Shown in pieces: positions 1-9,400 of a stretch of 64,000 nucleotides of DNA. Numbering within the stretch: the first letter of the stretch is position 1; every line of letters starts with the position of its first letter. Origin of the DNA: Flavobacterium macacae (GTDB taxonomy: Bacteria; Bacteroidota; Bacteroidia; Flavobacteriales; Flavobacteriaceae). The notes under the pieces are model-generated. The model was given only the letters and a program-made list of their open reading frames with translations, ran no database searches and was not told the DNA's origin. Both the position numbers and the translations under genes were made by a program. Location: contig NZ_RQVR01000011.1 of NCBI RefSeq assembly GCF_003865365.1, forward strand, positions 62,001 through 126,000, given 5' to 3'.

Positions 1-170
1 GAGAAAATATCGATAGAGCATTAAAGCGCTATAAAAGAAAATTTGATAAAACAGGGACTGTTCGTCAGTTACGTGCACGTCAAGCTTTCATTAAGCCTTC
101 TGTAGTGAAAAGAGCACAGCTTCAAAAAGCGGGCTACATCCAGAATATGAGAGACCAATTAGAGAATTAA
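1..170 (+). CDS. rpsU: 30S ribosomal protein S21, 3' end (partial)
   Basis: The window opens inside this gene. Reading from base 3 gives 55 residues ending QLEN and a TAA at 168-170. The stretch is very basic (RALKRYKRKFDK, then RQLRARQAF), as expected for the small-subunit protein S21, which binds near the 3' end of 16S rRNA during initiation. The N-terminus lies outside the window. A hairpin followed by a T-run begins 25 bases after the stop, so the transcript probably ends there. An rpsU-xerC-hpf-tRNA-tuf order fits flavobacterial chromosomes. Confidence 0.9.
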   Translation, partial: ENIDRALKRYKRKFDKTGTVRQLRARQAFIKPSVVKRAQLQKAGYIQNMRDQLEN

Positions 171-194
171 TAAAATAATTTTCTTGGACATATT

Positions 195-242
195 GCCGTT
201 AGCAATTAAAGTTTTATAACTTTGATGCTGACGGCTTTTTTT
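195..242 (+). terminator. Rho-independent terminator of rpsU, abutting the xerC start
   Basis: GCCGTTAGCA at 195-204 pairs with TGCTGACGGC at 226-235 (one G-T pair) and is followed by seven T residues at 236-242. The ATG of xerC begins at 243, directly after the T-run. Confidence 0.8.
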
Positions 243-1139
243 ATGCAAAATTTTAAAGATTCATATCGCGATTATTTAGAAAAAGAGAAGAAGAATTCGC
301 TTCATACTGTTGTGGCTTATTGTAATGATATTGCTGAATTTGAGGCTTTTTTAATTGCGACTTTTGAAGGCTGTAATTTGGTGCAGGTGAATTATGGTCC
401 AATTAGAAGCTGGATTGTTTCTTTGGTGGATTCCGGAATTTCAAATGCTTCTGTCAACAGGAAGGTTTCTTCTTTGAAATCGTTTTATAAATTTCTGCTA
501 AAAATTAAACAAATTGACGCCAGTCCTCTCTTACGGCACAAGGTTCTCAAGACTCCAAAAAAACTCCAAATCCCATTTTCTGAAAAAGAACTGGATGATG
601 TCTTGAATCACGTGGTTTATGATGGAGGTTTTGAAGGGGTTCGTGATAAGCTGATTGTGGATATGTTTTATGTGACGGGCATCAGGAGGGCGGAGTTAAT
701 AGCTTTAAAAACGGCTGATGTTGATTTGGCCAAGGGCGAGATAAAGGTTTTGGGAAAAAGGAACAAAGAGCGGATCCTGCCTATTTTGCCGATCATCCAA
801 GAGCAGGTGAAATTGTATTTTTTCGAAAGAAATAATTTACAGCAAGTTAAGGACGGGACGTTCTTTTTTCTGACGTTAAAAGGCGTTAAATTAAATGATT
901 CTCTTGTTTATCGATTAATAAATAAGTACTTTAGTCATGTCTCAGAGAAGGTAAAAAAGAGTCCGCATATTTTACGGCATACATTTGCGACTCATATGCT
1001 GAACAATGGGGCAGATTTAAATTCGGTAAAAGAATTATTAGGGCATTCGAGCCTGGCATCTACTCAAATTTATACGCACAGCAGTCTGGCGGCGCTTAAA
1101 AAAGTGTATGGCGATGCGCATCCGCGAAATCTGAAATAG
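243..1139 (+). CDS. xerC: Tyrosine recombinase XerC-like
   Basis: Predicted site-specific tyrosine recombinase of 298 aa, the usual Xer length, acting in chromosome dimer resolution at dif with a second Xer protein. The N-terminal SAM-like core-binding domain spans about residues 1-100. The C-terminal catalytic domain shows the full set R148 (TGIRRAEL), H242 and R245 (HILRH), H268 (LLGHSS) and nucleophile Y277 (IYTH). An upstream in-frame TTG/ATG at 222/225 lies inside the rpsU terminator arm, so ATG 243 is the believable start. Whether it is the functional XerC or XerD of this organism cannot be told from one gene. It could also be a more general Xer-type integrase, but no mobile-element context is visible. 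Confidence 0.88.
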   Translation: MQNFKDSYRDYLEKEKKNSLHTVVAYCNDIAEFEAFLIATFEGCNLVQVNYGPIRSWIVSLVDSGISNASVNRKVSSLKSFYKFLLKIKQIDASPLLRHKVLKTPKKLQIPFSEKELDDVLNHVVYDGGFEGVRDKLIVDMFYVTGIRRAELIALKTADVDLAKGEIKVLGKRNKERILPILPIIQEQVKLYFFERNNLQQVKDGTFFFLTLKGVKLNDSLVYRLINKYFSHVSEKVKKSPHILRHTFATHMLNNGADLNSVKELLGHSSLASTQIYTHSSLAALKKVYGDAHPRNLK

Positions 1140-1169
1140 TTCAATGTTTAATCTTATAAAATTTTTATT

Positions 1170-1472
1170 ATGAAGGTAAATGTGCAAGCAGTTAATTTTA
1201 ATGTTGACGCAAAACTTTTAGAATTCATTCAGGAGAGAATGGATAAATTGGAAAAATATTACGACAAGGTAGTTTCGGCGGATGTTTTCTTAAAAGTAGA
1301 AAAAACGAGTGATAAAGAAAATAAGGTAGTTGAGGCAAAGATTCATGTCCCTGGAGATGAGTTTATTGTTAAAAAACAATGCAGGACCTTTGAGGAGGGT
1401 GTTGATTTGTGCGGAGAATCGTTGGAAAGAGTTCTTCTTAAAAGAAAAGAAAAAATAAGAACGCATATATAA
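1170..1472 (+). CDS. hpf: HPF/RaiA family ribosome hibernation factor
   Basis: A 100-aa protein matching the short sigma-54 modulation/HPF (RaiA, S30AE) family. It begins MKVNVQAVNFNVD, has the family's beta-alpha-beta-beta-beta-alpha order, and ends in a basic helix (RVLLKRKEKIRTHI). Such proteins bind the decoding centre of idle 30S subunits in stationary phase. The length fits the short HPF/YfiA class and not the long form with a dimerisation domain. It lies 30 bases after xerC, with no terminator between, so the two are probably cotranscribed. The choice between HPF and RaiA is not certain. Confidence 0.88.
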   Translation: MKVNVQAVNFNVDAKLLEFIQERMDKLEKYYDKVVSADVFLKVEKTSDKENKVVEAKIHVPGDEFIVKKQCRTFEEGVDLCGESLERVLLKRKEKIRTHI

Positions 1473-1564
1473 TATGAATTTTTTTTCAAAAATATTTTGA
1501 TAAAGAAACAAAAAGATATACATTTGCAGTCCGTTAGAAATAGCGGACTTTTTATTTTGTATTT

Positions 1565-1638
1565 GCCAGCGTAGCTCAGTTGGCTAGAGCAGCTGATTTG
1601 TAATCAGCAGGTCGTGGGTTCGAGTCCCTCCGCCGGCT
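1565..1638 (+). tRNA. tRNA-Thr (anticodon TGT)
   Basis: A 74-nt cloverleaf: acceptor GCCAGCG/CGCCGGC, D stem GCTC/GAGC, anticodon stem GCTGA/TCAGC with loop TTTGTAA, five-base variable loop, and T loop TTCGAGT. The acceptor stem contains an A4-C69 mismatch and the T stem a T50-T64 mismatch. CCA is not encoded. It is the first tRNA of a Thr-Tyr-Thr cluster upstream of tuf, an order resembling E. coli thrU-tyrU-glyT-thrT-tufB but without tRNA-Gly. Confidence 0.93.
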
Positions 1639-1682
1639 CTAAATCAAGACGGCACTCGGTGCCGGGCCAACAAATGAAAAGA

Positions 1683-1763
1683 GGGGAGATACTCAAGCGG
1701 CCAACGAGGGCAGACTGTAAATCTGCTGTGTGAACTTCGCAGGTTCGAATCCTGCTCTCCCCA
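1683..1763 (+). tRNA. tRNA-Tyr (anticodon GTA)
   Basis: An 81-nt class II tRNA with a long variable arm. Acceptor stem GGGGAGA/TCTCCCC, anticodon stem GCAGA/TCTGC with loop CTGTAAA, T stem GCAGG/CCTGC with loop TTCGAAT. All stems pair well. A GC-rich hairpin (CGGCAC TCG GTGCCG, 1650-1664) lies in the spacer before it. Confidence 0.95.
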
Positions 1764-1824
1764 CATGATTTGTGAAATAAGATTTTGGTTGTCTGAAATC
1801 ATAAGTCCTAAATCAGGATTCCCT

Positions 1825-1896
1825 GCCGGTGTAGCTCAGGGGTAGAGTGCTTCCTTGGTAAGGAAGAGGTCACGGGTTCAATTCCCGTCATTGGCT
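1825..1896 (+). tRNA. tRNA-Thr (anticodon GGT)
   Basis: A 72-nt cloverleaf: acceptor GCCGGTG/CATTGGC with two G-T pairs, anticodon stem CTTCC/GGAAG with loop TTGGTAA, T stem ACGGG/CCCGT. The three anticodon bases GGT read ACC and ACT codons, complementing the TGT isoacceptor upstream. It is followed after 55 bases by tuf. The 61-base gap before it holds no tRNA-Gly. Confidence 0.94.
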
Positions 1897-1951
1897 CAAG
1901 AAAGTATTGAATTTGAACACTAATATATAACTAAGATTAAAATTAAGTAAA

Positions 1952-3145
1952 ATGGCAAAGGAGAATTTTAACCGTTCCAAACCGCACTTAAATATAGGTA
2001 CAATTGGACACGTAGATCACGGAAAAACTACATTGACTGCAGCGATCTCTAAAGTATTGACTGAAGCGGGTTTTTCTAAAAATGCAGCTAAATCTTTCGA
2101 TCAGATTGATAACGCTCCAGAAGAAAAAGAAAGAGGTATTACAATTAATACATCTCACGTTGAGTATGAAACTGCTAACCGTCACTACGCACACGTTGAC
2201 TGTCCTGGTCACGCGGATTACGTAAAGAACATGGTTACAGGTGCTGCTCAAATGGACGGTGCTATCCTTGTTGTAGCTGCTACAGACGGACCAATGCCAC
2301 AAACTCGTGAGCACATCCTTTTAGGTCGCCAGGTTGGTATTCCTAGAATGGTTGTTTTCATGAACAAAGTGGATATGGTTGATGATGCTGAGCTTTTAGA
2401 GCTAGTTGAAATGGAAATCAGAGATTTATTGTCTTTCTACGAATATGATGGAGATAATGGTCCAGTTATTCAAGGTTCTGCTTTAGGTGGATTGAATGCT
2501 GATCCAACATGGGTTCCTAAAATTCTTGAATTGATGGAAGCTGTTGACAACTGGATCGAAGAGCCAGTTCGTGATACTGCAAAACCTTTCTTGATGCCAG
2601 TTGAGGATGTATTTACAATTACAGGTCGTGGAACTGTTGCTACAGGTCGTATCGAAACTGGTATTGCTAATACAGGAGATGCTGTTGAAATCATCGGTAT
2701 GGGTGCTGACAAATTGACTTCTACAATTACAGGAGTTGAGATGTTCCGTAAAATCCTTGATAGAGGTGAAGCTGGAGATAACGTAGGTCTATTGTTAAGA
2801 GGTGTTGATAAAGAATCTATCAAAAGAGGAATGGTTATCATTAAGCCAGGATCAGTAAAACCACACGCTAACTTCAAAGCTGAAGTTTATGTATTGAAAA
2901 AAGAAGAAGGTGGACGTCATACTCCATTCCATAACAACTACCGTCCACAGTTCTACGTTCGTACAACTGACGTAACAGGAGTTATTACTTTGCCAGAAGG
3001 AGTAGAGATGGTAATGCCAGGAGATAACTTGACTATCAATGTATCTTTGTTGAGTCCAATCGCTATGACTGTAGGTTTACGTTTCGCTATCCGTGAAGGT
3101 GGTAGAACAGTAGGTGCTGGTCAGGTTACTGAAATTTTAGAATAA
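1952..3145 (+). CDS. tuf: Translation elongation factor Tu
   Basis: EF-Tu (397 aa), the GTPase that brings aminoacyl-tRNA to the ribosome. G-domain motifs are present in order: G1 GHVDHGKT (residues 19-26), the switch region around [13 protein letters not shown]3 DCPGHADY, G4 NKVDMVD, G5 SAL. Domains 2 and 3 follow, ending in GRTVGAGQV near the C-terminus. Codon use is strongly biased, as expected for a very highly expressed gene. It lies directly downstream of the tRNA cluster and is followed by a strong terminator-like hairpin, then tRNA-Trp and secE. Confidence 0.98.
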   Translation: MAKENFNRSKPHLNIGTIGHVDHGKTTLTAAISKVLTEAGFSKNAAKSFDQIDNAPEEKERGITINTSHVEYETANRHYAHVDCPGHADYVKNMVTGAAQMDGAILVVAATDGPMPQTREHILLGRQVGIPRMVVFMNKVDMVDDAELLELVEMEIRDLLSFYEYDGDNGPVIQGSALGGLNADPTWVPKILELMEAVDNWIEEPVRDTAKPFLMPVEDVFTITGRGTVATGRIETGIANTGDAVEIIGMGADKLTSTITGVEMFRKILDRGEAGDNVGLLLRGVDKESIKRGMVIIKPGSVKPHANFKAEVYVLKKEEGGRHTPFHNNYRPQFYVRTTDVTGVITLPEGVEMVMPGDNLTINVSLLSPIAMTVGLRFAIREGGRTVGAGQVTEILE

Positions 3146-3163
3146 TTTCTATAAATATTTTAT

Positions 3164-3198
3164 AAAGCCAGTGTCGCTTTTTGGCGACACTGGCTTTT
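3164..3198 (+). terminator. Strong terminator after tuf
   Basis: AAAGCCAGTGTCGC (3164-3177) pairs perfectly with GCGACACTGGCTTT (3184-3197), with a six-base loop and a short T-run. It separates tuf from tRNA-Trp/secE. The T-run is only four bases, so some read-through is plausible. Confidence 0.8.
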
Positions 3199-3203
3199 AA
3201 TAA

Positions 3204-3274
3204 ACGGGCGTAGTTCAAGGGTAGAATAGCGGTCTCCAAAACCGTTGATGGGGGTTCGAATCCCTCCGCCCGTG
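3204..3274 (+). tRNA. tRNA-Trp (anticodon CCA)
   Basis: A 71-nt cloverleaf: acceptor ACGGGCG/CGCCCGT with A1-T72, anticodon loop CTCCAAA, T loop TTCGAAT. It sits between tuf and secE, and its 3' end is only 15 bases before the secE ATG, so tRNA and mRNA must be separated by processing. Confidence 0.94.
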
Positions 3275-3289
3275 CAAAAACAAATTACA

Positions 3290-3487
3290 ATGGCAAAAGT
3301 TGTTAATTACATATCCGAAGCATTCGGAGAATTGAAAAATAATGTTACCTGGCCAGAATGGGCAGAAGTACAGCGTCTGACAATTGTTGTCGCTGTTTTT
3401 TCTATAATATTCGCTTTGGCTACTTGGGGAGTTGACGTTTTATTTGCAAAAGTATTGGCTGGTTTCTTTAATTTGATAAAAGGATAA
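3290..3487 (+). CDS. secE: Preprotein translocase subunit SecE
   Basis: A 65-aa single-span SecE, the clamp subunit of the SecYEG inner-membrane channel. The amphipathic N-terminal segment contains the typical ELKNNVTWPEW motif, followed by one TM helix (residues about 28-50). A longer reading frame from 3245 would start inside tRNA-Trp, so the ATG at 3290 is taken. It is seven bases upstream of nusG, the usual secE-nusG pairing. Confidence 0.95.
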   Translation: MAKVVNYISEAFGELKNNVTWPEWAEVQRLTIVVAVFSIIFALATWGVDVLFAKVLAGFFNLIKG

Positions 3488-3494
3488 TTAAAAG

Positions 3495-4049
3495 ATGGTT
3501 GATAATAATGTGAAAAAATGGTATGTTGTAAGAGCTGTAAGCGGGCAAGAGAATAAAGTAAAGGCTTACATCGAAACTGAAATCAACAGATTAGGAATGT
3601 CTGATTATATTTCTCAGGTTCTTGTGCCTACTGAAAAAGTAGTTACAGTGAAGGACGGGAAGAAAATCAGCAAGGATAAAGTTTATTTTCCTGGTTATGT
3701 AATGATGGAAGCGAATCTTGTCGGCGAAATACCTCATATTATTAAGTCTATAACTGGTGTTATTGGTTTTTTAGGTGAAGTTAAAGGCGGTGATCCTGTA
3801 CCATTAAGGCTTTCTGAAGTAAATAGAATGTTGGGCAAGGTAGATGAATTGGCTGTTAAGACAGATAATCTTCACTCAATTCCTTTTACAATCGGTGAGA
3901 CAATCAAGGTGGTCGATGGGCCTTTTAATGGTTTCAATGGAACTGTTGAGAAAATCAACGAAGAGAAGCGTAAACTTGAAGTAATGGTTAAGATTTTCGG
4001 AAGAAAAACACCTTTAGAGTTAAGTTTTATGCAGGTTGAAAAAGTATAA
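3495..4049 (+). CDS. nusG: Transcription termination/antitermination factor NusG
   Basis: NusG (184 aa), which binds RNA polymerase and couples it to Rho or to the ribosome. The NGN domain (KKWYVVRAVSGQE start, FPGYVMMEA) covers about residues 1-115. The KOW domain lies near the C-terminus (VVDGPFNGFNGTVEKI). Length and domain order are normal. It follows secE in the same transcript, and a hairpin lies in the 68-base gap before rplK. Confidence 0.97.
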   Translation: MVDNNVKKWYVVRAVSGQENKVKAYIETEINRLGMSDYISQVLVPTEKVVTVKDGKKISKDKVYFPGYVMMEANLVGEIPHIIKSITGVIGFLGEVKGGDPVPLRLSEVNRMLGKVDELAVKTDNLHSIPFTIGETIKVVDGPFNGFNGTVEKINEEKRKLEVMVKIFGRKTPLELSFMQVEKV

Positions 4050-4075
4050 TTTTTGTTACATATATAAATAAACCG

Positions 4076-4102
4076 CACATCCATCGCTTCCATGATGATG
4101 TG
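4076..4102 (+). promoter_or_regulatory. Hairpin in the rplK leader, candidate L1 autoregulatory site
   Basis: CACAT-C-CATC (4076-4085) can pair with GATG-ATGTG (4094-4102), leaving one bulged C and an eight-base loop. It ends 15 bases before the rplK ATG. In other bacteria ribosomal protein L1 represses the L11-L1 operon by binding a leader structure that mimics its 23S site. That this hairpin plays the role is inference from position only. Confidence 0.35.
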
Positions 4103-4117
4103 TTAAATTTTTAAACA

Positions 4118-4558
4118 ATGGCTAAAGAGATTAGTAAAGTAGTTAAACTACAAGTTAAGGGAGGTGCTGCGAACCCGTCGCCACCGGTTGGACCTGCTCT
4201 GGGTGCTGCTGGTGTTAATATCATGGAGTTCTGTAAGCAGTTCAATGCTAGAACACAAGATAAAGCTGGCAAAATTTGCCCTGTGCAAATTACTGTGTAT
4301 AAAGACAAGTCTTTTGACTTTGTTGTAAAAACACCACCTGCTGCTATTCAACTATTAGAAGCGGCAAAATTGAAATCTGGTTCAGGTGAGCCTAATCGTA
4401 AAAAAGTAGCGAAAGTTACTATGGATCAGATTAGAGCAATCGCTGAAGACAAGATGGCTGATTTGAATGCATTCACAATTGAGTCTGCTATGAGCATGAT
4501 TGCTGGAACGGCTAGATCTATGGGTATAACTGTAACTGGAGACGCTCCTTCTAATTAA
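4118..4558 (+). CDS. rplK: 50S ribosomal protein L11
   Basis: L11 (146 aa), part of the GTPase-associated centre of the 50S subunit. The Pro-rich N-terminal domain ([16 protein letters not shown]) and the C-terminal RNA-binding domain ending near MGITV are both intact. It starts the rplKAJL block and is separated from rplA by eight bases. Confidence 0.98.
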   Translation: MAKEISKVVKLQVKGGAANPSPPVGPALGAAGVNIMEFCKQFNARTQDKAGKICPVQITVYKDKSFDFVVKTPPAAIQLLEAAKLKSGSGEPNRKKVAKVTMDQIRAIAEDKMADLNAFTIESAMSMIAGTARSMGITVTGDAPSN

Positions 4559-4566
4559 GAAAAGAC

Positions 4567-5256
4567 ATGGCAAAATTGACAAAAAAACAAAAAGAGGCTG
4601 CATCTAAAATTGAAAAAAACAAGCTATATTCTTTGAAAGATGCTTCTGCATTAATCAAGACTATTGCTTCTGCAAAATTTGATGAGTCTGTTGATATCGC
4701 TGTTAAATTGGGTGTAGATCCAAGAAAAGCAAATCAAATGGTAAGAGGTGTAGTAACATTGCCTCACGGAACTGGTAAAGACGTAAGAGTATTGGCATTG
4801 GTAACTCCAGATAAGGAAGCTGAAGCTAAAGCTGCTGGTGCGGATTTCGTAGGTTTAGATGACTATTTACAAAAAATTAAAGACGGTTGGACAGATGTTG
4901 ATGTAATCATCACTATGCCGGCTGTTATGGGTAAATTAGGTCCGTTAGGAAGAATCTTAGGACCAAGAGGTCTTATGCCAAACCCTAAAACAGGAACTGT
5001 TACTATGGATGTAGCGAAAGCTGTAACGGAAGTAAAAGCAGGTAAAATTGACTTTAAAGTTGATAAAACTGGTATCGTTCATGCTGGAATCGGAAGAGTT
5101 TCATTTGGAGCTGACATGATTACTGACAATGCGCATGAAATTATTCAAACATTAATCAAAATGAAACCAACTGCAGCGAAAGGTACTTACATTAAAAGTA
5201 TCCACATCTCATCAACGATGAGTCCTGCTATAGCTTTAGATCCTAAAGCTGTATAA
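4567..5256 (+). CDS. rplA: 50S ribosomal protein L1
   Basis: L1 (229 aa), the protein of the mobile L1 stalk that assists E-site tRNA release. Typical motifs include [38 protein letters not shown] and the C-terminal KGTYIKS region. Length is normal. It is cotranscribed with rplK. Only 22 bases separate it from rplJ, leaving no room for the long L10 leader found at this point in E. coli. Confidence 0.98.
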   Translation: MAKLTKKQKEAASKIEKNKLYSLKDASALIKTIASAKFDESVDIAVKLGVDPRKANQMVRGVVTLPHGTGKDVRVLALVTPDKEAEAKAAGADFVGLDDYLQKIKDGWTDVDVIITMPAVMGKLGPLGRILGPRGLMPNPKTGTVTMDVAKAVTEVKAGKIDFKVDKTGIVHAGIGRVSFGADMITDNAHEIIQTLIKMKPTAAKGTYIKSIHISSTMSPAIALDPKAV

Positions 5257-5278
5257 TTGGTAGTTAAAAATTTTTAGT

Positions 5279-5779
5279 ATGACTAGAGAAGAAAAATCAA
5301 TCGCGATTGAAGATTTAACTGCACAGTTAGCTGGTACAAACATTGTTTATGTAGCAGATATTTCTGGCCTAAATGCAGAAACTACTTCAAACTTAAGAAG
5401 AGCTTGCTTCAAAGCTGGTATCAAATTAGAAGTTGTTAAGAACACGTTGCTTGCAAAAGCAATGGAAGCTTCTGAAAACAACTATGGTGAATTACCAGAA
5501 ACTTTGAAAGGAAACACTTCTATATTTTTTGCAGACGTGGCGAACGCTCCTGCAAAAATCATCAAAGAATTCCGTAAAAAATCTGACAAACCAGTTTTTA
5601 AAGGGGCTTATATCAACAATGAAATTTACATTGGAGATAACCTTTTAGATTCTCTTGCTTCTCTTAAATCAAAAGAAGAGGTTATCGGAGAAATCATCGG
5701 ATTGCTTCAGTCTCCGGCTCAAAGAGTTATTTCTGCTCTTAAGAACCAATTCGCAAACGAAGAAGGAGCTGAATCTTAA
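5279..5779 (+). CDS. rplJ: 50S ribosomal protein L10
   Basis: L10 (166 aa), the base of the L7/L12 stalk. It begins MTREEKSIAIEDL, contains the conserved LEVVKNTLLAKA segment, and has a C-terminal helix that would hold L7/L12 dimers. Spacing to rplL is 55 bases. Confidence 0.97.
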   Translation: MTREEKSIAIEDLTAQLAGTNIVYVADISGLNAETTSNLRRACFKAGIKLEVVKNTLLAKAMEASENNYGELPETLKGNTSIFFADVANAPAKIIKEFRKKSDKPVFKGAYINNEIYIGDNLLDSLASLKSKEEVIGEIIGLLQSPAQRVISALKNQFANEEGAES

Positions 5780-5834
5780 TCAGTACGCAAAACAAAATTA
5801 TATTTTACAAAATCATTTTTAAACGATAGAAAAG

Positions 5835-6206
5835 ATGGCAGATTTGAAACAATTCGCAGAACAATTGGTTAACTTAACTGTAAAAGAAGTTAACGATTTA
5901 GCAACAATATTAAAAGATGAGTACGGTATCGAACCAGCTGCAGCTGCTGTTGTGGTTTCAGGTGGTGGAGACGGTGGTTCAGCTGAAGCTGAGCAAACTG
6001 AATTTACAGTAGTATTGAAAGAAGCTGGTGCTTCTAAATTAGCTGTAGTTAAAGCTGTAAAAGAACTTACAGGTTTAGGTCTTAAAGAAGCAAAAGACTT
6101 AGTTGACAGTGCTCCGGCAAATGTTAAAGAAGGTGTTTCTAAAGATGAGGCTGAAGGTCTTAAAAAATCATTAGAAGAAGCTGGAGCTGTAGTTGAACTT
6201 AAATAG
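5835..6206 (+). CDS. rplL: 50S ribosomal protein L7/L12
   Basis: L7/L12 (123 aa), the acidic stalk protein that recruits translation factors. The N-terminal dimerisation region is followed by an Ala/Gly-rich hinge (residues about 33-52) and the conserved C-terminal domain ([27 protein letters not shown]). A hairpin with a T-run follows, 22 bases after the stop. Confidence 0.98.
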   Translation: MADLKQFAEQLVNLTVKEVNDLATILKDEYGIEPAAAAVVVSGGGDGGSAEAEQTEFTVVLKEAGASKLAVVKAVKELTGLGLKEAKDLVDSAPANVKEGVSKDEAEGLKKSLEEAGAVVELK

Positions 6207-6228
6207 TTTCACTCGGTTTTAAGAATTA

Positions 6229-6271
6229 GGTTTAGGTCTTGGATATACTTCCAAAGGCCTAAACCATTTTT
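6229..6271 (+). terminator. Terminator or attenuator between rplL and rpoB
   Basis: GGTTTAGG (6229-6236) pairs with CCTAAACC (6258-6265), with an inner TTGG/CCAA helix, followed by ATTTTT. E. coli also has a partial terminator at this junction that reduces rpoBC relative to the ribosomal genes. The 191 bases from 6272 to rpoB show no exact TAnnTTTG box and no ORF. Confidence 0.65.
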
Positions 6272-6462
6272 CGTATAATAAAATTATATCCAGTTTTATT
6301 AGTCATTGAGTTGAATACGAAAAGCTTTTAATCGCTACGAAGAAAGAAAGAGCTTCAACTTGGTTCTTTTTATAGATGTATCGGTTTAAAAAAGAAAGTA
6401 TGGATTTACATAGTGCTAACACACAACAAATCACTTTTTTTTAATCAAAATTTTGTCCATAG

Positions 6463-9400
6463 ATGATAACAAATCAGACTGAAAGATTGAATTTTGCCTC
6501 TACTAAAAATATTCCTCAATATCCAGATTTCTTGGATATTCAGGTTAAGTCTTTTAAAGATTTCTTTCAATTAGAAACGAAATCTGACGAAAGAGGCGAC
6601 GAAGGTCTTTATAACACCTTCATGGAAAACTTTCCAATCACTGACACTAGAAACCAATTCGTTTTAGAGTTCCTTGATTATTTTGTTGACCCACCACGTT
6701 ATACAATTCAAGAATGTATTGAAAGAGGACTTACGTATAGCGTGCCTTTAAAAGCAAGACTAAAACTATATTGTACAGATCCAGAGCACGAAGATTTTGA
6801 AACAATTGTTCAAGATGTTTATCTTGGTACAATTCCTTACATGACGCCAAGCGGTACATTTGTAATCAACGGTGCTGAACGTGTTGTTGTTTCGCAATTG
6901 CACAGATCTCCAGGTGTTTTCTTTGGACAATCTTTCCACGCAAATGGAACTAAACTATATTCTGCCAGAGTAATTCCTTTCAAAGGTTCTTGGATAGAAT
7001 TTGCTACCGATATCAACAGCGTAATGTATGCGTATATCGATAGAAAGAAAAAATTACCAGTTACCACTCTTTTTAGAGCAATTGGTTTTGAAAGAGATAA
7101 AGACATTCTTGAAATTTTTGACCTTGCAGAAGAAATCAAAGTTTCAAAAACGGGTCTTAAAAAATACGTAGGCCGTAGATTGGCTGCGCGTGTTTTAAAT
7201 ACTTGGCACGAAGATTTCGTTGACGAGGATACTGGCGAAGTAGTTTCTATCGAGCGTAATGAGATCATCCTTGACCGTGACACCATTATCGACAAAGATA
7301 ATGTGGAAGAAATTATCGAGGCTAATGTGAAAACTATTTTGTTGCACAAGGAAGATGCAAATCAAGGTGATTATGCCATCATCCACAACACGCTTCAAAA
7401 AGATCCAACCAACTCTGAAAAAGAAGCCGTTGAGCACATCTACAGACAATTGCGTAATGCAGAACCGCCTGATGAAGAGACTGCTCGTGGTATTATCGAT
7501 AAATTGTTCTTCTCGGACCAACGTTACAACTTAGGTGAAGTAGGTCGTTACAGAATGAACAAAAAATTACAATTGGATATTCCGATGGAAAAGCAAGTCT
7601 TGACCAAAGAAGATATCATCACTATTGTAAAATACTTAATCGAATTGATCAACTCTAAAGCAGAGATTGATGATATCGATCACTTGTCAAACCGTCGTGT
7701 TAGAACAGTTGGTGAACAACTTTCTGCTCAATTCGGTGTAGGTTTGGCTCGTATGGCAAGAACCATTCGTGAGAGAATGAACGTTAGAGATAACGAGGTG
7801 TTTACACCAATTGACTTGATTAATGCTAAAACATTATCGTCAGTTATCAACTCTTTCTTTGGAACAAACCAGTTGTCTCAATTTATGGATCAAACGAATC
7901 CATTGGCTGAGATTACGCACAAAAGAAGATTGTCTGCCCTTGGACCTGGTGGTCTTTCGAGAGAAAGAGCTGGTTTTGAGGTTCGTGACGTTCACTATAC
8001 GCACTACGGACGTTTATGCCCGATTGAAACACCAGAGGGACCAAACATTGGTTTGATTTCATCTCTTGGAGTTTATGCTAAGGTAAACGGAATGGGATTC
8101 ATCGAAACGCCTTACCGTAAGGTAACTAACGGAAAAGTAGATCTTGAATCGACTCCTGTATATTTAAGTGCAGAAGAAGAGGAAGGAAAGATGATTGCCC
8201 AGGCAAATATCGAAATGGATGGCGCTGGACAAATTACTGCTGATAAAGTAATTGCCCGTGAGGAAGGTGACTTCCCGGTTGTTGATCCATCTGAAATTCA
8301 TTATACTGACGTTGCACCAAACCAGATCGCTTCGATTTCGGCTTCTTTGATTCCTTTCTTGGAACATGATGATGCGAATAGAGCGTTGATGGGATCAAAC
8401 ATGATGCGTCAGGCGGTACCCTTGTTAAGACCAGAAGCTCCAATTGTTGGAACTGGTTTAGAAAGACAAGTAGCGTCTGATTCTAGAGTTTTGATCAATG
8501 CTGAAGGTAACGGAACTGTTGAATATGTAGATGCTAATATCATCACTATTAAATATGACAGGTCTGAAGAAGAAAGAATGGTAAGCTTTGACAGCGATGA
8601 AAAGACTTATAATTTGATCAAATTCAGAAAAACGAACCAGAGTACTTCTATCAACTTGAAACCGATCGTAAGAAAAGGAGACAGAGTTGTTAAAGGTCAA
8701 GTTTTATCAGAAGGTTATGCAACCCAAAACGGAGAGCTTGCTTTAGGTAGAAACCTAAAAGTAGCGTTCATGCCTTGGAAAGGGTACAACTTTGAGGATG
8801 CGATCGTGATTTCTGAAAAAGTGGTTCGCGATGACATTTTTACTTCTATCCACGTTGATGATTATTCATTAGAGGTTAGAGATACTAAATTAGGTAACGA
8901 AGAATTAACGAATGATATTCCAAACGTTTCTGAAGAAGCTACTAAAGATTTAGATGAAAATGGTATGATTAGAATTGGAGCAGAGGTGAAACCTGGCGAC
9001 ATCCTAATCGGAAAAATTACTCCAAAAGGAGAATCTGATCCAACTCCAGAAGAGAAATTGCTTCGTGCAATCTTCGGGGACAAAGCTGGTGATGTAAAAG
9101 ATGCTTCGTTAAAAGCGTCTCCTTCTTTACACGGTGTGGTTTTAGACAAAAAATTATTCGCGAGAGCGGTAAAAGATAAACGTAAGAGAGGCCAAGACAA
9201 AGATAATTTGGCTGCTCTTGAATTGGAGTTCGAAACTAAATTTGTAGAATTAAAAGACAGATTGGTTGACAAACTTTTCAACATCGTTAACGGAAAAACT
9301 TCGCAAGGAGTTATGAATGATTTGGGTGAAGAAGTATTGCCAAAAGGTAAAAAATACACTCAAAAAATGTTAAACGCTGTTGAAGATTTCGCTCACTTAA

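Noticed and set aside
222..242. Earlier TTG/ATG starts for xerC
   Set aside because: They lie inside the 3' arm and T-run of the rpsU terminator; the Xer domain starts naturally at ATG 243.
6837..7349. 170-aa antisense frame in rpoB, and similar long antisense frames in rpoB, rpoC, tuf and the adhesin genes
   Set aside because: They are shadows of strongly biased coding sequence, with no promoter, domain or start context of their own.
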